A stretch of 64,000 bases of DNA, taken from the NCBI RefSeq assembly GCF_002201515.1, contig NZ_CP021421.1, forward strand, positions 3,038,001 to 3,102,000, given 5' to 3'. Origin of the DNA: Muribaculum intestinale. Lineage in GTDB: Bacteria; Bacteroidota; Bacteroidia; Bacteroidales; Muribaculaceae. This document shows, piece after piece, positions 54,931 to 63,202 of the stretch. Below the pieces are notes generated by a model. It made no database searches and had not been told where the DNA came from. It was given only the letters and a program-made list of their open reading frames with translations. The position numbers and the translations under genes are program-made. The first letter of the stretch is position 1. Each line of letters opens with the position of its first letter.

Positions 54931-54938
54931 TAAATTTG
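54931..54938 (+). promoter_or_regulatory. -7 promoter box of tpiA
   Basis: TAAATTTG directly follows the DoxX-type stop codon and lies about 64 bp before tpiA. A separate promoter for tpiA would explain its biased codon use. Confidence 0.5.
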
Positions 54939-55001
54939 CACATCATCAGGCAGCTCCTCTCTTCATGCAACTGACATAACCCAATAAAATTCAATACAAC
55001 T

Positions 55002-55757
55002 ATGAGAAAAAATGTAGTAGCCGGCAACTGGAAGATGAACACAACTCTCCAGGAAGGCGTGGCTCTTGCCAAAGAAGTCAACGAGGCCCTCTGTGGCGTA
55101 ACACCCAAATGCGACGTGGTTATCTGCACCCCGTTCACTCACCTTGCATCTGTAAACGCTGTAATCGACACAAATAAGTTGGGTCTGGGCGCTGAAAACT
55201 GTGCCGACCACAAGTCGGGCGCTTACACCGGCGAGGTTTCCGCACCTATGGTGGCTTCAACCGGCGCGACATACGTGATTCTCGGTCACTCGGAGCGTCG
55301 TCAGTACTACGGTGAAACTTCTGAAATACTGAAAGAGAAGGTAGCTCTTGCCCTTGAGAACAACCTTACCCCTATTTTCTGCATCGGCGAGGTGCTTGCC
55401 GAGCGTGAGGACGGTTCTTACAACGAGGTAGTAAAGAAGCAGATTGAAGAGGCTCTCTTCCATCTGTCGGCCGAGGAATTCGGCAAGATTATTCTTGCTT
55501 ACGAACCCGTATGGGCTATCGGCACCGGCAAGACTGCTACTCCCGAGCAGGCTGAGGACATGCACGCTCATATCCGCAACCTCATTGCAGAGCGTTACGG
55601 CAAGGAAGTAGCCGACAATACCTCTATCCTCTATGGCGGCAGCTGCAAGCCCTCAAATGCAAAAGAACTCTTTGCCAAGCCCGACATCGATGGCGGTCTT
55701 ATCGGTGGCGCAGCTCTTGATGCAGCCTCTTTCATGGGTATCGTTACCGCGTTCTAA
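55002..55757 (+). CDS. tpiA: Triosephosphate isomerase
   Basis: Interconverts dihydroxyacetone phosphate and glyceraldehyde 3-phosphate in glycolysis. The 251 residues form a standard TIM barrel with Lys11 (GNWKMN), His96 (LGHSERR) and Glu168 ([11 protein letters not shown]). Its codon use is more biased (many C-ending codons and GGC, GCT, CGT) than neighbours, as expected of a highly expressed gene. A strong terminator follows. Confidence 0.97.
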   Translation: MRKNVVAGNWKMNTTLQEGVALAKEVNEALCGVTPKCDVVICTPFTHLASVNAVIDTNKLGLGAENCADHKSGAYTGEVSAPMVASTGATYVILGHSERRQYYGETSEILKEKVALALENNLTPIFCIGEVLAEREDGSYNEVVKKQIEEALFHLSAEEFGKIILAYEPVWAIGTGKTATPEQAEDMHAHIRNLIAERYGKEVADNTSILYGGSCKPSNAKELFAKPDIDGGLIGGAALDAASFMGIVTAF

Positions 55758-55787
55758 TCATAGACCGATATATAATCCCTCATATAT

Positions 55788-55828
55788 TGCTCCTTCGGTG
55801 TCATGCATGCGCCGGAGGAGCATTTTTT
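55788..55828 (+). terminator. Intrinsic terminator after tpiA
   Basis: GCTCCTTCGG (55789-55798) pairs with CCGGAGGAGC (55812-55821) followed by A and six T. Confidence 0.85.
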
Positions 55829-55951
55829 ATGCTTTATTGATATAATCCGCTACATCACAGGAGGCTCAATAATTTCAATATCAGTTGCAACTATTTCACA
55901 AATAGCATTGTTATTAAATTAAAATAATAGTTCAACTAAATTTATTAAATT

Positions 55952-56512
55952 ATGAGTCTCTCAAAATTAAACTTCCTGGGCTACTCCAAGAGCTGGTGGC
56001 TCGTGTTGATAGCCGGTATCGTAATGGTGTTGTGCGGTTTCGCATACTGGTTTTGGCCGGTAGCAGGGTATGCTGTTGCGTCCCAGATATTCGGCTGGCT
56101 TCTGATTCTTGCCGGTATTGTACAGCTTATAGTAGCTGCTGGGCCCCATTTTCCGAAAGGATGGGGATGGTGGATTGCCGGAGGTATGATTGACATGTTT
56201 ATCGGATTCCTTATGGTGAGAAGCATCATTCTGTCGGAAGAGGTATTCCCCTACTTCCTTGCTCTTATTTTCATTTATTGGGGCATCACGATGATTATAA
56301 GTTCGGTCAACGGGCATAAGGGAAAATACTGGTGGCTGTATCTGATAAACGGCATACTGCTTATGCTTATCGGATTTTTCTTCGTAGAGGCCGGATGGAT
56401 TCAGAATATGGAGATGGTCAGCTTCCTTACTTCTCTGGCATTTATCTACTGGGGCTTCTCGATATGCATGTTTGCCTATGATATCAAGCCACAGGTTGGC
56501 CAAGGCAATTAA
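55952..56512 (+). CDS. HdeD/DUF308-family membrane protein
   Basis: A 186-residue protein with six hydrophobic helices in repeating pairs (WWLVLIAGIVMVLCGFAYWFWP and similar), the acid-resistance HdeD/DUF308 fold. Family members are often stress-related; molecular function is unknown. It is preceded by the tpiA terminator and an AT-rich promoter region and followed by MITE copy 1. Confidence 0.88.
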   Translation: MSLSKLNFLGYSKSWWLVLIAGIVMVLCGFAYWFWPVAGYAVASQIFGWLLILAGIVQLIVAAGPHFPKGWGWWIAGGMIDMFIGFLMVRSIILSEEVFPYFLALIFIYWGITMIISSVNGHKGKYWWLYLINGILLMLIGFFFVEAGWIQNMEMVSFLTSLAFIYWGFSICMFAYDIKPQVGQGN

Positions 56513-56595
56513 CAGTCTGAAATAAACCTTATTGTATGTGCGGCATCACCTTCCGGGCGGTGCCGCTCGTCTTATCCGTATATTTGTGCCATGTA

Positions 56596-56947
56596 AGAGC
56601 TTGTTTAATAATAAATGTTGTCGCCAGGGTCGTATAGCTTGAGTCGATTTTCGACATGTGACGAAGGAGTGTACTTTATGTACATGACCGCAGGAACAGG
56701 GCGAAAAGCGGCCAGGATATACGAGACAAAAGGTAACTTTATAACCTCTACAATCTCTTGTCTGCTTGTAAGGTAAATGCAAAAATATATCAACTACATG
56801 AAACAAATTACCTCCCGTCGGCCATTCGGAGGCATATTTCCGCCCGCTCTTCGGTCGTTATGGAGCCCCATAACTCCCTCATCACAAGCGAAAATCTGTC
56901 CGACGACTGACCGCCCTGACGGTAACATTTATTATTAAACAAGCTCT
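56596..56947. mobile_element. MITE-like element, copy 1 (352 bp)
   Basis: The ends are inverted repeats of at least 24 bp: AGAGCTTGTTTAATAATAA, ATGTT (56596-56619) and its complement (56924-56947). The interior contains no plausible gene but has hairpins, such as GTCGATTTTCGAC and TGTAC-TTTAT-GTACA, and a shared distal block ending CTGACCGCCCTGACGGTAA. Copy 2 at 57902-58251 is in the same orientation and close to 88 percent identical by eye. The two copies flank the SDR gene. No transposase of matching ends is present in the window. A target duplication is not clear. Confidence 0.8.
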
Positions 56948-57025
56948 AAATCCAACAATACATGCATGGCATGCGTTACATTTAAGTAATATTTCTCTGT
57001 AACATAAAATCAAGACAACTCTGAC

Positions 57026-57811
57026 ATGAAGAAAATCGTGATAATGGGCGCCACTTCGGGAATCGGAGAGCATGTAGCTGAATCGTTGGCTGCAACCGGA
57101 TGGCGTGTCGGCGTGGCCGGGCGCAAGGTAGATCGAATGAAAGCCCTCAAAGAGATGTTTCCCGATTCTATCGAATGGGAAGCGATAGACATTACCAAGT
57201 CGGAAGCGCCACGCAAGCTATTGTCGCTTATCCGGAAAATCGGCGGTATGGACATCTATTTCCATGTGGCCGGAATCGGATTCTTTGACCCGAAGCTCGA
57301 TATACAGCGGGAAGTGGACACGGCAGAGACCAATGTGGTAGGATTTACCCGAATGATAGACACCGCGTTCCATTATTTCCGTAATGTCGGCAAGGGGCAC
57401 ATTGCCATAATATCGTCGGTGGCGGGGACCAAAGGCATAGGCGAGATTGCGGCATATTCTGCGTCGAAGCGTTATCAGCAGAATTACATCGAGGCTCTGG
57501 AGCAGTTGTCGCGCATGCACGGACTTAAGATTGCGTTTACCGATATCCGACCGGGATGGGTGCGCACCCCGTTGCTCGACCCTGACCGCAAATATCCTAT
57601 GACGATGAAGGAGGGCGAAGTTGTGCCGATGATTGTAAAGGCACTGAAGAAACGCACCCGAATCGCCGTCATTGACCGTCGGTGGGCTGCGGCAGTATTC
57701 TTCTGGCGTCTTATCCCCGGACGGCTGTGGGTAAAGATTCCCGTCACATTGTCGAAACCGGCTGAGAAACCCTCCGAAGTTGCCATGGCAGTGGAGCAGG
57801 CTGCAGATTAA
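57026..57811 (+). CDS. Short-chain dehydrogenase/reductase
   Basis: A 261-residue NAD(P)-dependent oxidoreductase with GATSGIGE (8-15), the active-site Ser131, Tyr144 and Lys148 (ISSVAG, AAYSASKRY), and Arg33 near the second strand (VAGRKVDRM), which points to NADPH. The C-terminal 60 residues (RWAAAVFFWRLIPGRLWVKI) are hydrophobic and amphipathic, as in membrane-associated SDRs. The substrate is unknown. The gene lies alone between two MITE copies. Confidence 0.87.
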   Translation: MKKIVIMGATSGIGEHVAESLAATGWRVGVAGRKVDRMKALKEMFPDSIEWEAIDITKSEAPRKLLSLIRKIGGMDIYFHVAGIGFFDPKLDIQREVDTAETNVVGFTRMIDTAFHYFRNVGKGHIAIISSVAGTKGIGEIAAYSASKRYQQNYIEALEQLSRMHGLKIAFTDIRPGWVRTPLLDPDRKYPMTMKEGEVVPMIVKALKKRTRIAVIDRRWAAAVFFWRLIPGRLWVKIPVTLSKPAEKPSEVAMAVEQAAD

Positions 57812-57901
57812 GGGATTGATGTCCGACCATTGATGCCGGGCACGACATGCCACATAAGTAGAGTTACGCCTCTACAGCCTTCGAGAGCCGGTGTGATTAT
57901 A

Positions 57902-58251
57902 AGAGCTTGTTTAATAATAAATGTTGCCGCCAGGGTCGTATAGCTTGAGTCGATTTTCGACATGTGCCGAAGGAGTGTACTTTATGTACATGACTGAGGG
58001 TCATGGCGAAAAGCGGCCAAGATATACGAGACAAAAGGTAGCTTTATAACCATTCAATCTCTTGCCTGCTTTAAAGCAAATGTAAAAAATATATTAACAA
58101 TATGGGAAAAATTACCTCCAGTCGGTCATTCGCCGGCATCTTTCCACCCGCTCTTCGGTCGTTATGGAGCCCCATAACTCCCTCATCACACGCGAAAATC
58201 TGCTCGCCGACTGACCGCCCTGACGGTAACATTTATTATTAAACAAGCTCT
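57902..58251. mobile_element. MITE-like element, copy 2 (350 bp)
   Basis: Terminal inverted repeats as in copy 1 (AGAGC at 57902, AGCTCT ending 58251). Its right end is only 19 bp before the -33 box of meaB, so the insertion lies directly upstream of that promoter. Divergence from copy 1 includes a GGTCATGGCGA versus GAACAGGGCGA block and small indels, consistent with an older shared origin rather than a recent duplication. Confidence 0.8.
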
Positions 58252-58270
58252 AAATCTTGCCGGCTCTTAT

Positions 58271-58302
58271 TTTGCTTATTGGTTCATGAATTATTAAATT
58301 TG
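58271..58302 (+). promoter_or_regulatory. Promoter of meaB
   Basis: TTTG (58271-58274), a 20-nt spacer and TAAATTTG (58295-58302), consensus in both boxes and spacing. Transcription would begin near 58309, 18 bp before the chosen ATG at 58327. Confidence 0.75.
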
Positions 58303-58326
58303 CATTATTGTAAAACTGAAATCACC

Positions 58327-59436
58327 ATGGACGCCCATCACGACAACCATCATCATATCGAAAATGACTCGCAGTTTGCGGGTCTTACAGTCAACAACGG
58401 AGTGGCCCAGCCGCCATCAGTCAATCCCTACCTGAAGGCCCGGCGCCGGCGACCGTTGCCGTCGGCCGGCGAACTCGTCGAAGGGATACTCCGAGGCGAT
58501 GTCACTATGCTAAGCCGCGCTGTGACCATGGTCGAAAGCCTTTCTCCGGAACATCAGACAATCGCCCAGGAGGTGATTGAGAAATGTCTCCCCCACTCCG
58601 GCAACTCTCGGCGCATCGGCATAACGGGAGTGCCCGGTGCCGGAAAGTCGACCTCGATTGATGAGTTCGGGCTACATGTACTGAAAGATGGCGGCAGACT
58701 TGCAGTTCTCGCCATCGATCCCTCGAGCGAGCGCACAAAAGGCTCGATACTCGGCGACAAGACCCGAATGGAGCGTCTGTCGGTCAATCCCCATGCATTC
58801 ATACGCCCCAGCCCGTCGGCCGGAAGTCTGGGGGGAGTGGCAAGAAAGACCCGCGAGACTATCGTGCTATGCGAGGCCGCCGGCTACAACAATATCTTCG
58901 TCGAAACCGTAGGCGTAGGCCAGAGCGAGACCGCAGTGCACTCTATGGTCGACTTTTTCCTGCTGATTCAACTTGCCGGCACAGGCGACGAACTGCAGGG
59001 AATAAAACGCGGCATCATGGAGATGGCCGACGGCATTGTAATCAATAAGGCCGACGGCGACAATGTAGACCGTGCGCGCCTGGCGCAGGCACAGTTTCGC
59101 AGCGCGTTGCAGCTTTTTCCTCCGTCGCCATCCGGATGGTCGCCCGATGTGCTCTGCTACTCCGGCTACTATGCTATAGGCATAGCAGAAGTGTGGGACA
59201 TGATTGACCGATATTTCGACTATGTAAAGGCCAACGGCTACTTCGAGCGCAAGCGTAACGAGCAGGCGCGCTACTGGATGTATGAGACCATCGACGAGCA
59301 GTTGCGCCGCAACTTCTACACACGTCCCGACATCGAGGCCATGCTTTCCGACAAGGAGGCACGCGTGCTGGCCAACCGACAGTCGTCGTTCACCGCCGCT
59401 CGTGATATCCTCGACCACTACTATTCCGCCCTATAG
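58327..59436 (+). CDS. meaB: Methylmalonyl-CoA mutase-associated GTPase MeaB
   Basis: G-protein chaperone that loads and protects the B12 cofactor of methylmalonyl-CoA mutase (ArgK/MeaB family). ATG 58327 gives 369 residues with a His-rich N-terminus (DAHHDNHHH), Walker A GVPGAGKS (101-108), the IDPSSERTKGSILGDKTRM switch segment, VETVGVGQSE, and NKADGDN. The mutase genes (mutA, mutB) are not in the window. The gene is monocistronic between the promoter and a strong terminator. Confidence 0.9.
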   Translation: MDAHHDNHHHIENDSQFAGLTVNNGVAQPPSVNPYLKARRRRPLPSAGELVEGILRGDVTMLSRAVTMVESLSPEHQTIAQEVIEKCLPHSGNSRRIGITGVPGAGKSTSIDEFGLHVLKDGGRLAVLAIDPSSERTKGSILGDKTRMERLSVNPHAFIRPSPSAGSLGGVARKTRETIVLCEAAGYNNIFVETVGVGQSETAVHSMVDFFLLIQLAGTGDELQGIKRGIMEMADGIVINKADGDNVDRARLAQAQFRSALQLFPPSPSGWSPDVLCYSGYYAIGIAEVWDMIDRYFDYVKANGYFERKRNEQARYWMYETIDEQLRRNFYTRPDIEAMLSDKEARVLANRQSSFTAARDILDHYYSAL

Positions 59437-59467
59437 CTATACCATTCGACACACAATAAAATGATTT

Positions 59468-59510
59468 AACGCCTATATGGAGCCAGTGTATGCTCCATAT
59501 AGGCGTTTTT
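59468..59510 (+). terminator. Strong intrinsic terminator after meaB
   Basis: A perfect 16-bp stem (59468-59483 with 59492-59507, starting AACGCCTATATGGAGC) around 8 nt, followed by a T-run. It could act in both directions. Confidence 0.9.
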
Positions 59511-59789
59511 AGAAGTAATGGCGGGGACGCCGTTGTTGCTAGGCCGGTCTTGTCTTGAAAAACCGACACAACACCCTGCGCTGCACATCATCACGCATCG
59601 CCGCCATTGTCTCTACTATCTCGTCGGTAGTATCTCTTTCGCCATATCCATTAATGCTTTATCGGTTACCTTTGCCCCTAAAAAACGGAAGCCTTACCCA
59701 CACCATTGGGGACACGCTCCAAATTTACGAAAATTCAGTATAGCAGTTACAGACTATTATTAATTGGAAATAAGATTAACAATCTACAA
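59511..59789. other. Gap between meaB and the glycan locus
   Basis: About 280 bp with no gene I can support; short open frames here look like chance. An isolated -7-like TACCTTTG occurs at 59667-59674 without a -33 partner. I see nothing else. Confidence 0.4.
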
Positions 59790-59846
59790 TTAGCCAATTA
59801 AATATATTCCCCATTTCGTTTTACGCAATAAGTACGTAAATAATAT
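59790..59846 (-). pseudogene. Displaced 3' end of the acyltransferase gene
   Basis: Read in the acyltransferase frame, these bases give TYLLRKTKWGIYLIG and a stop, directly continuing SILF at the other side of the insertion sequence across the duplicated target. Removing the IS and one target copy restores a single frame. This is the original C-terminus of the gene at 61076-62059. Confidence 0.8.
59838..59846. repeat. Target-site duplication, left copy
   Basis: AAATAATAT, identical to 61076-61084 on the other side of the insertion sequence; 9 bp fits the ISAs1 family. Confidence 0.85.
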
Positions 59847-61075
59847 CAGGGCTGGCGCATGAGATTTAACTATCCTTAAAGACTTTGTACAGATATTCAG
59901 TGCTCCACATACATTTTTTGCGTCTTCGTTTAAGGCTGAGTTTATCGTTCTGCTTTTTAAGCATTTCCAATGCATACTTGCGCATCGCTGAAAAATTGAC
60001 AGCGCCATTCTTGGCGCGTACGCGGCACATATCTTCCCGAAACGTCACGTCGAGATGCCAGTGCAGTTTGTTCTCGATACCCCAGTGCGCACGAATACGC
60101 ATCGCATAGTAAGAAGCCTCATCTTTCTCCACGCTGCTGAGATAGTAGATTGTTTCACGCGAGCGGGCACCGTTCTCAGTACGCTCACGCTCCATCTTTA
60201 TGATACGTTTAAGACCGGGCCACTTCTCGTACATTCCCTCCTGTTCCAAAAGTGTCGTATCCATAATTGAACAGGTTCTCTTCTCAACTCTTCCGTGCCC
60301 CTTTTCCTCGGTTGTGTATACCGATATTGGAGTAGTGCGACTAAAGATACTTTCCGTCAAGCCCTTGAGTATCGGCTGATTGTCTTTAAGCGCCATCAGA
60401 TAGTCGCCGCCCTGGAGTATGATCTGTTCTGCGATATTACGGTGGGTCCCCATTGCGTCGACTGAAACCAATGCCCCTGTAAGCCATAAAGAGGACAATA
60501 CGGACGGCAGAACCGTAAGTTCGTTGGTCTTGCCATCCACCGGCTTTTCGGCAACGCAGATTTCTGTTTCAGATACCCACGCATTGAGGATATACAGTCC
60601 GTGGCATCCGGGACTCCTGGGATTTTCACCCCGCAGTTTCTTACCGTCAATGATGACCTGATTGCCGCACAGGGATTCGATTATGTGGCCTCGGCAGCAA
60701 TCAAGACTTGCCCGGAGCTGAGCGGGATTGACAGACTCTACAACACGAAGTATCGTGTCACCACACGGGACGCCGTTGCTAAGCTTCAGCAATCCGGCGG
60801 CCTTGAATTCTTCCTCTCGGTCTGTAACCATATCCGATATGTCGTCACAGTCCTCACAATCACACAACACGCCGATGAGTGCCATTCGGAGCACATCCTC
60901 GAGCTCATGTTTAACCTTGCCCAAGTCACGCGGGTCTTTTACTTTGCTGAAAATTTCTATTTGCATACCTCTAATATATCCATTTTCAGCAATATATGCA
61001 ATATCTGAAAGTTTATTTCACATAATCAGGTGAATTTTTGACTGAATTTGAGTTAAATCTCATGCGCCAGCCCTG
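59847..61075. mobile_element. Complete ISAs1-family insertion sequence (1229 bp)
   Basis: Near-perfect terminal inverted repeats CAGGGCTGGCGCATGAGATT at 59847 and their complement ending at 61075, continuing a few bases inward. One transposase gene fills the element on the minus strand. The 9-bp target duplication AAATAATAT flanks it. Intact ends, intact gene and an unmutated duplication indicate a recent insertion. Confidence 0.9.
59866..60966 (-). CDS. ISAs1-family transposase
   Basis: A 366-residue DDE transposase of the ISAs1 (H-repeat-like) family. The first catalytic Asp lies in VIIDGKKLRG (Asp107), the second in VSVDAMGTH (Asp170) and the Glu in HWGIENKLHW (Glu298); typical following residues HLDVTFRED are present. 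No frameshift or internal stop. Probably active. Confidence 0.93.
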   Translation of the reverse strand: MQIEIFSKVKDPRDLGKVKHELEDVLRMALIGVLCDCEDCDDISDMVTDREEEFKAAGLLKLSNGVPCGDTILRVVESVNPAQLRASLDCCRGHIIESLCGNQVIIDGKKLRGENPRSPGCHGLYILNAWVSETEICVAEKPVDGKTNELTVLPSVLSSLWLTGALVSVDAMGTHRNIAEQIILQGGDYLMALKDNQPILKGLTESIFSRTTPISVYTTEEKGHGRVEKRTCSIMDTTLLEQEGMYEKWPGLKRIIKMERERTENGARSRETIYYLSSVEKDEASYYAMRIRAHWGIENKLHWHLDVTFREDMCRVRAKNGAVNFSAMRKYALEMLKKQNDKLSLKRRRKKCMWSTEYLYKVFKDS

Positions 61076-62059
61076 AAATAATATACTTAATGATAAGATT
61101 ATGATGAAGAATATAATTGGTGATATTATATAATGAATTTCACATACACTTTGTGTGTAAGAAAAATAATATTTGTGGATAATTTGGAGGAAAAGCATAT
61201 GAAACAGATATATTCCATAGCTTAGTTTATTCATATGATCGAATGTATTAACTAATGTGGTATTATGTTTAAGATAAAAATCAACAATAATAAAGGCAAT
61301 TAAAATAGTCAATGGTCTTAAAAGCATTCTGCATATCATAACGACTTTATCAAGATGTATGATATCGCCATTAGCAAGCTGAGGTTGAGCTAGATATCGC
61401 CATGCGCATATAATACAAATTAAGGTGAAAAAAGTCATTAATAATGTTGCGAAATATTTATTATATAAAAATTTCAGTTGGTAACGATATTTATATAGCA
61501 TATACCCTCCTAAGAAGAAAAAGTAATACTTAAAGTATTGTCCTATTCCAAGAAATTTAGGCATTGATATGAACATCATTATGATGCTTATACATATTGC
61601 TATAATATCAAGTTTGATCTGATGTATATATTTTGCACATAACCAAGTTGTCATGAAGCAAAAAAACAGCATTTTCAAAAACCATAAATGGAATCCATAA
61701 CCAACGATGTTTTCAACATAGTTAAGTTGGAGAATCAAACACATCAGACCGGTAAAAAGCATGCATGGAACAAGAAGTCGTTTTATCTTATTTTGCAAGA
61801 AATTGCCAAACTCATGATATTTTCCTCTGTCAAGATATAAATGAGAGAAAAGATATCCTGATACACAGACAAATAATGGCATTCGTCCGACTAAGACAGT
61901 TTCGAAAATAAAAGAATAAAGAGAACGATACTCACATTTATACCAATTCCAGGCTTCTAACCAAGGACAATAACAATGATATAGGACTACTGCAATAATT
62001 GCAAAAGTCCTTAATACTATAATATTTTGAAGTTTTGGTAATTTATTTTCAATTAACAT
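61013..62059 (-). CDS. Membrane acyltransferase (acyltransferase 3 family), C-terminus replaced by IS
   Basis: Integral-membrane O-acyltransferase of the OafA/WecH type that would O-acetylate a surface glycan. It has a typical N-terminal FAIIAVVLYHC (catalytic His), a conserved R..R-like loop (GRMPLFVCVSGYLF) and about ten membrane helices in 348 residues. The last 17 or so residues (QGWRMRFNSNSVKNS...) are encoded by IS DNA; the native end (TYLLRKTKWGIYLIG) lies beyond the IS at 59790-59846. The core is complete, so residual activity is possible. The gene is AT-rich compared with the rest of the window. Confidence 0.82.
   Translation of the reverse strand: MLIENKLPKLQNIIVLRTFAIIAVVLYHCYCPWLEAWNWYKCEYRSLYSFIFETVLVGRMPLFVCVSGYLFSHLYLDRGKYHEFGNFLQNKIKRLLVPCMLFTGLMCLILQLNYVENIVGYGFHLWFLKMLFFCFMTTWLCAKYIHQIKLDIIAICISIIMMFISMPKFLGIGQYFKYYFFFLGGYMLYKYRYQLKFLYNKYFATLLMTFFTLICIICAWRYLAQPQLANGDIIHLDKVVMICRMLLRPLTILIAFIIVDFYLKHNTTLVNTFDHMNKLSYGIYLFHMLFLQIIHKYYFSYTQSVCEIHYIISPIIFFIIILSLSILFQGWRMRFNSNSVKNSPDYVK
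61076..61084. repeat. Target-site duplication, right copy
   Basis: AAATAATAT, matching 59838-59846. Confidence 0.85.
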
Positions 62060-62134
62060 AATGAAATGACATTATATTGATTTCGTCCCGACTTGAAAGT
62101 AATGTCGTCGGGACGAGGATGCACGAATTCAAAC

Positions 62135-62347
62135 TCAAGCGTATAAAGTCAGCTTTTTGCCGGTCACTTTAGCAAACAGGTCAAAGCAGTATCCGCTCAT
62201 AAACATGAACAATGGCATATGGAACGAATAAATAATCCGGAAAATCCACGAGTCCATCAGATTATAATTTTGGACAACATGCCCTAAGACAACGAGAAAG
62301 ATTGCAAATCCTTTCAGGCAATCAATATAACCAAGCCTTTTTATCAT
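62135..62347 (-). pseudogene. Truncated acyltransferase fragment
   Basis: 70 residues from ATG 62347 (MIKRLGYIDCLKGFAIFLVVLGHVVQ) match the N-terminal catalytic helix of acyltransferase 3 proteins, then a second GYCFDLF segment, before a stop at 62135. The remaining eight or nine helices are absent, so this is a truncated remnant. A hairpin with 8-bp arms (CGTCCCGA/TCGGGACG, 62084-62115) lies beyond it. It sits 19 bp after the GT2 gene and may still be translated. Confidence 0.7.
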
Positions 62348-62366
62348 AGAATTTGTTAACTGGTGA

Positions 62367-63176
62367 TTAGCGGAGTAGCTTTTTATATATAAATCCACGC
62401 AATGAATTAGGAACTATTCGTGTGGTAAATCGAATCGTAATGTTTACAACCATTTGTAACATATTTATATATCCGATTGCCCGTATGTGATTTTGGAATT
62501 TTACTTCTTCCAATGCATGCTTTAGTCCACCTCGACGTTTAAACACATCTGAAGATGAGCGAAAAAGCAATAATGACTCTTGAATATTGTAAAATTTAGC
62601 ACCATTTAATAGTAAACGTACCCAAAGATAATAATCTTCAAATAAAGGAAAATGCCGATATCCACCAGCAAATAAAATTGCACTTTTACGAAATACAGAT
62701 GCAGGATGATTAATTGGACACCGTTTTTTCCCATATTTATAAATTTCAAATGGGAATTCAGGTATTTTCCTGGTAGAAACAATGTTCATAGGGTTACCCT
62801 CAAATTCGTCAATCCAACAACTTACAACCTGCACATCAGGGTATGTGTTAAATATGTCTATCTGACTTTCAAAACGATTGGGAAGTGCAATATCATCAGT
62901 ATCCATTCGTGCCACTATCTCATGTGAACAGTATTTCAACCCTTCATTAAGTGCATTACCTAACCCTCCATTTTCTTTAAGTGCTACACGTTTGATTTCA
63001 GCATGATTTAACTCAAATTCATCAAGTACAGAGTATAAATCTGTAGTAAGTGGACCGTCTTCTACAATAACAACTTCAGTAGGTGCTATTGTCTGGCTAA
63101 ATATGCTGTCGAGACTTTGACGCAGAAAGTCGGGCCGTTCTTTGGCGTAGAGCGACATCAAAACAGAAAATAACAT
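62367..63176 (-). CDS. Glycosyltransferase family 2
   Basis: GT-A type sugar transferase of 269 residues for surface polysaccharide assembly. Features: MLFSVLMSLYAKERPDFLRQ opening (nucleotide-binding), VVIVEDGPLT, the metal-binding DTDD motif (92-95, ARMDTDDIALP), and a later YRHFPLFEDYYLWVRLLLNG acceptor/catalytic block with conserved Glu-Asp. It resembles the AmsE-type branch. Sugar specificity cannot be told. It lies 26 bp after the GT11 gene in an apparent glycan operon. Confidence 0.88.
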   Translation of the reverse strand: MLFSVLMSLYAKERPDFLRQSLDSIFSQTIAPTEVVIVEDGPLTTDLYSVLDEFELNHAEIKRVALKENGGLGNALNEGLKYCSHEIVARMDTDDIALPNRFESQIDIFNTYPDVQVVSCWIDEFEGNPMNIVSTRKIPEFPFEIYKYGKKRCPINHPASVFRKSAILFAGGYRHFPLFEDYYLWVRLLLNGAKFYNIQESLLLFRSSSDVFKRRGGLKHALEEVKFQNHIRAIGYINMLQMVVNITIRFTTRIVPNSLRGFIYKKLLR

Positions 63177-63202
63177 GAGATATAGAATCTATTATCAGTA
63201 AT

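Noticed and set aside
55883..55890. GTTGCAAC, resembling the metal operator half-sites
   Set aside because: The half-sites are arranged without the 3-nt spacer and in the opposite order; no metal gene is adjacent.
59511..59789. Short open frames between meaB and the IS
   Set aside because: They overlap in several frames, have no promoter pair or recognisable motif, and look like chance.
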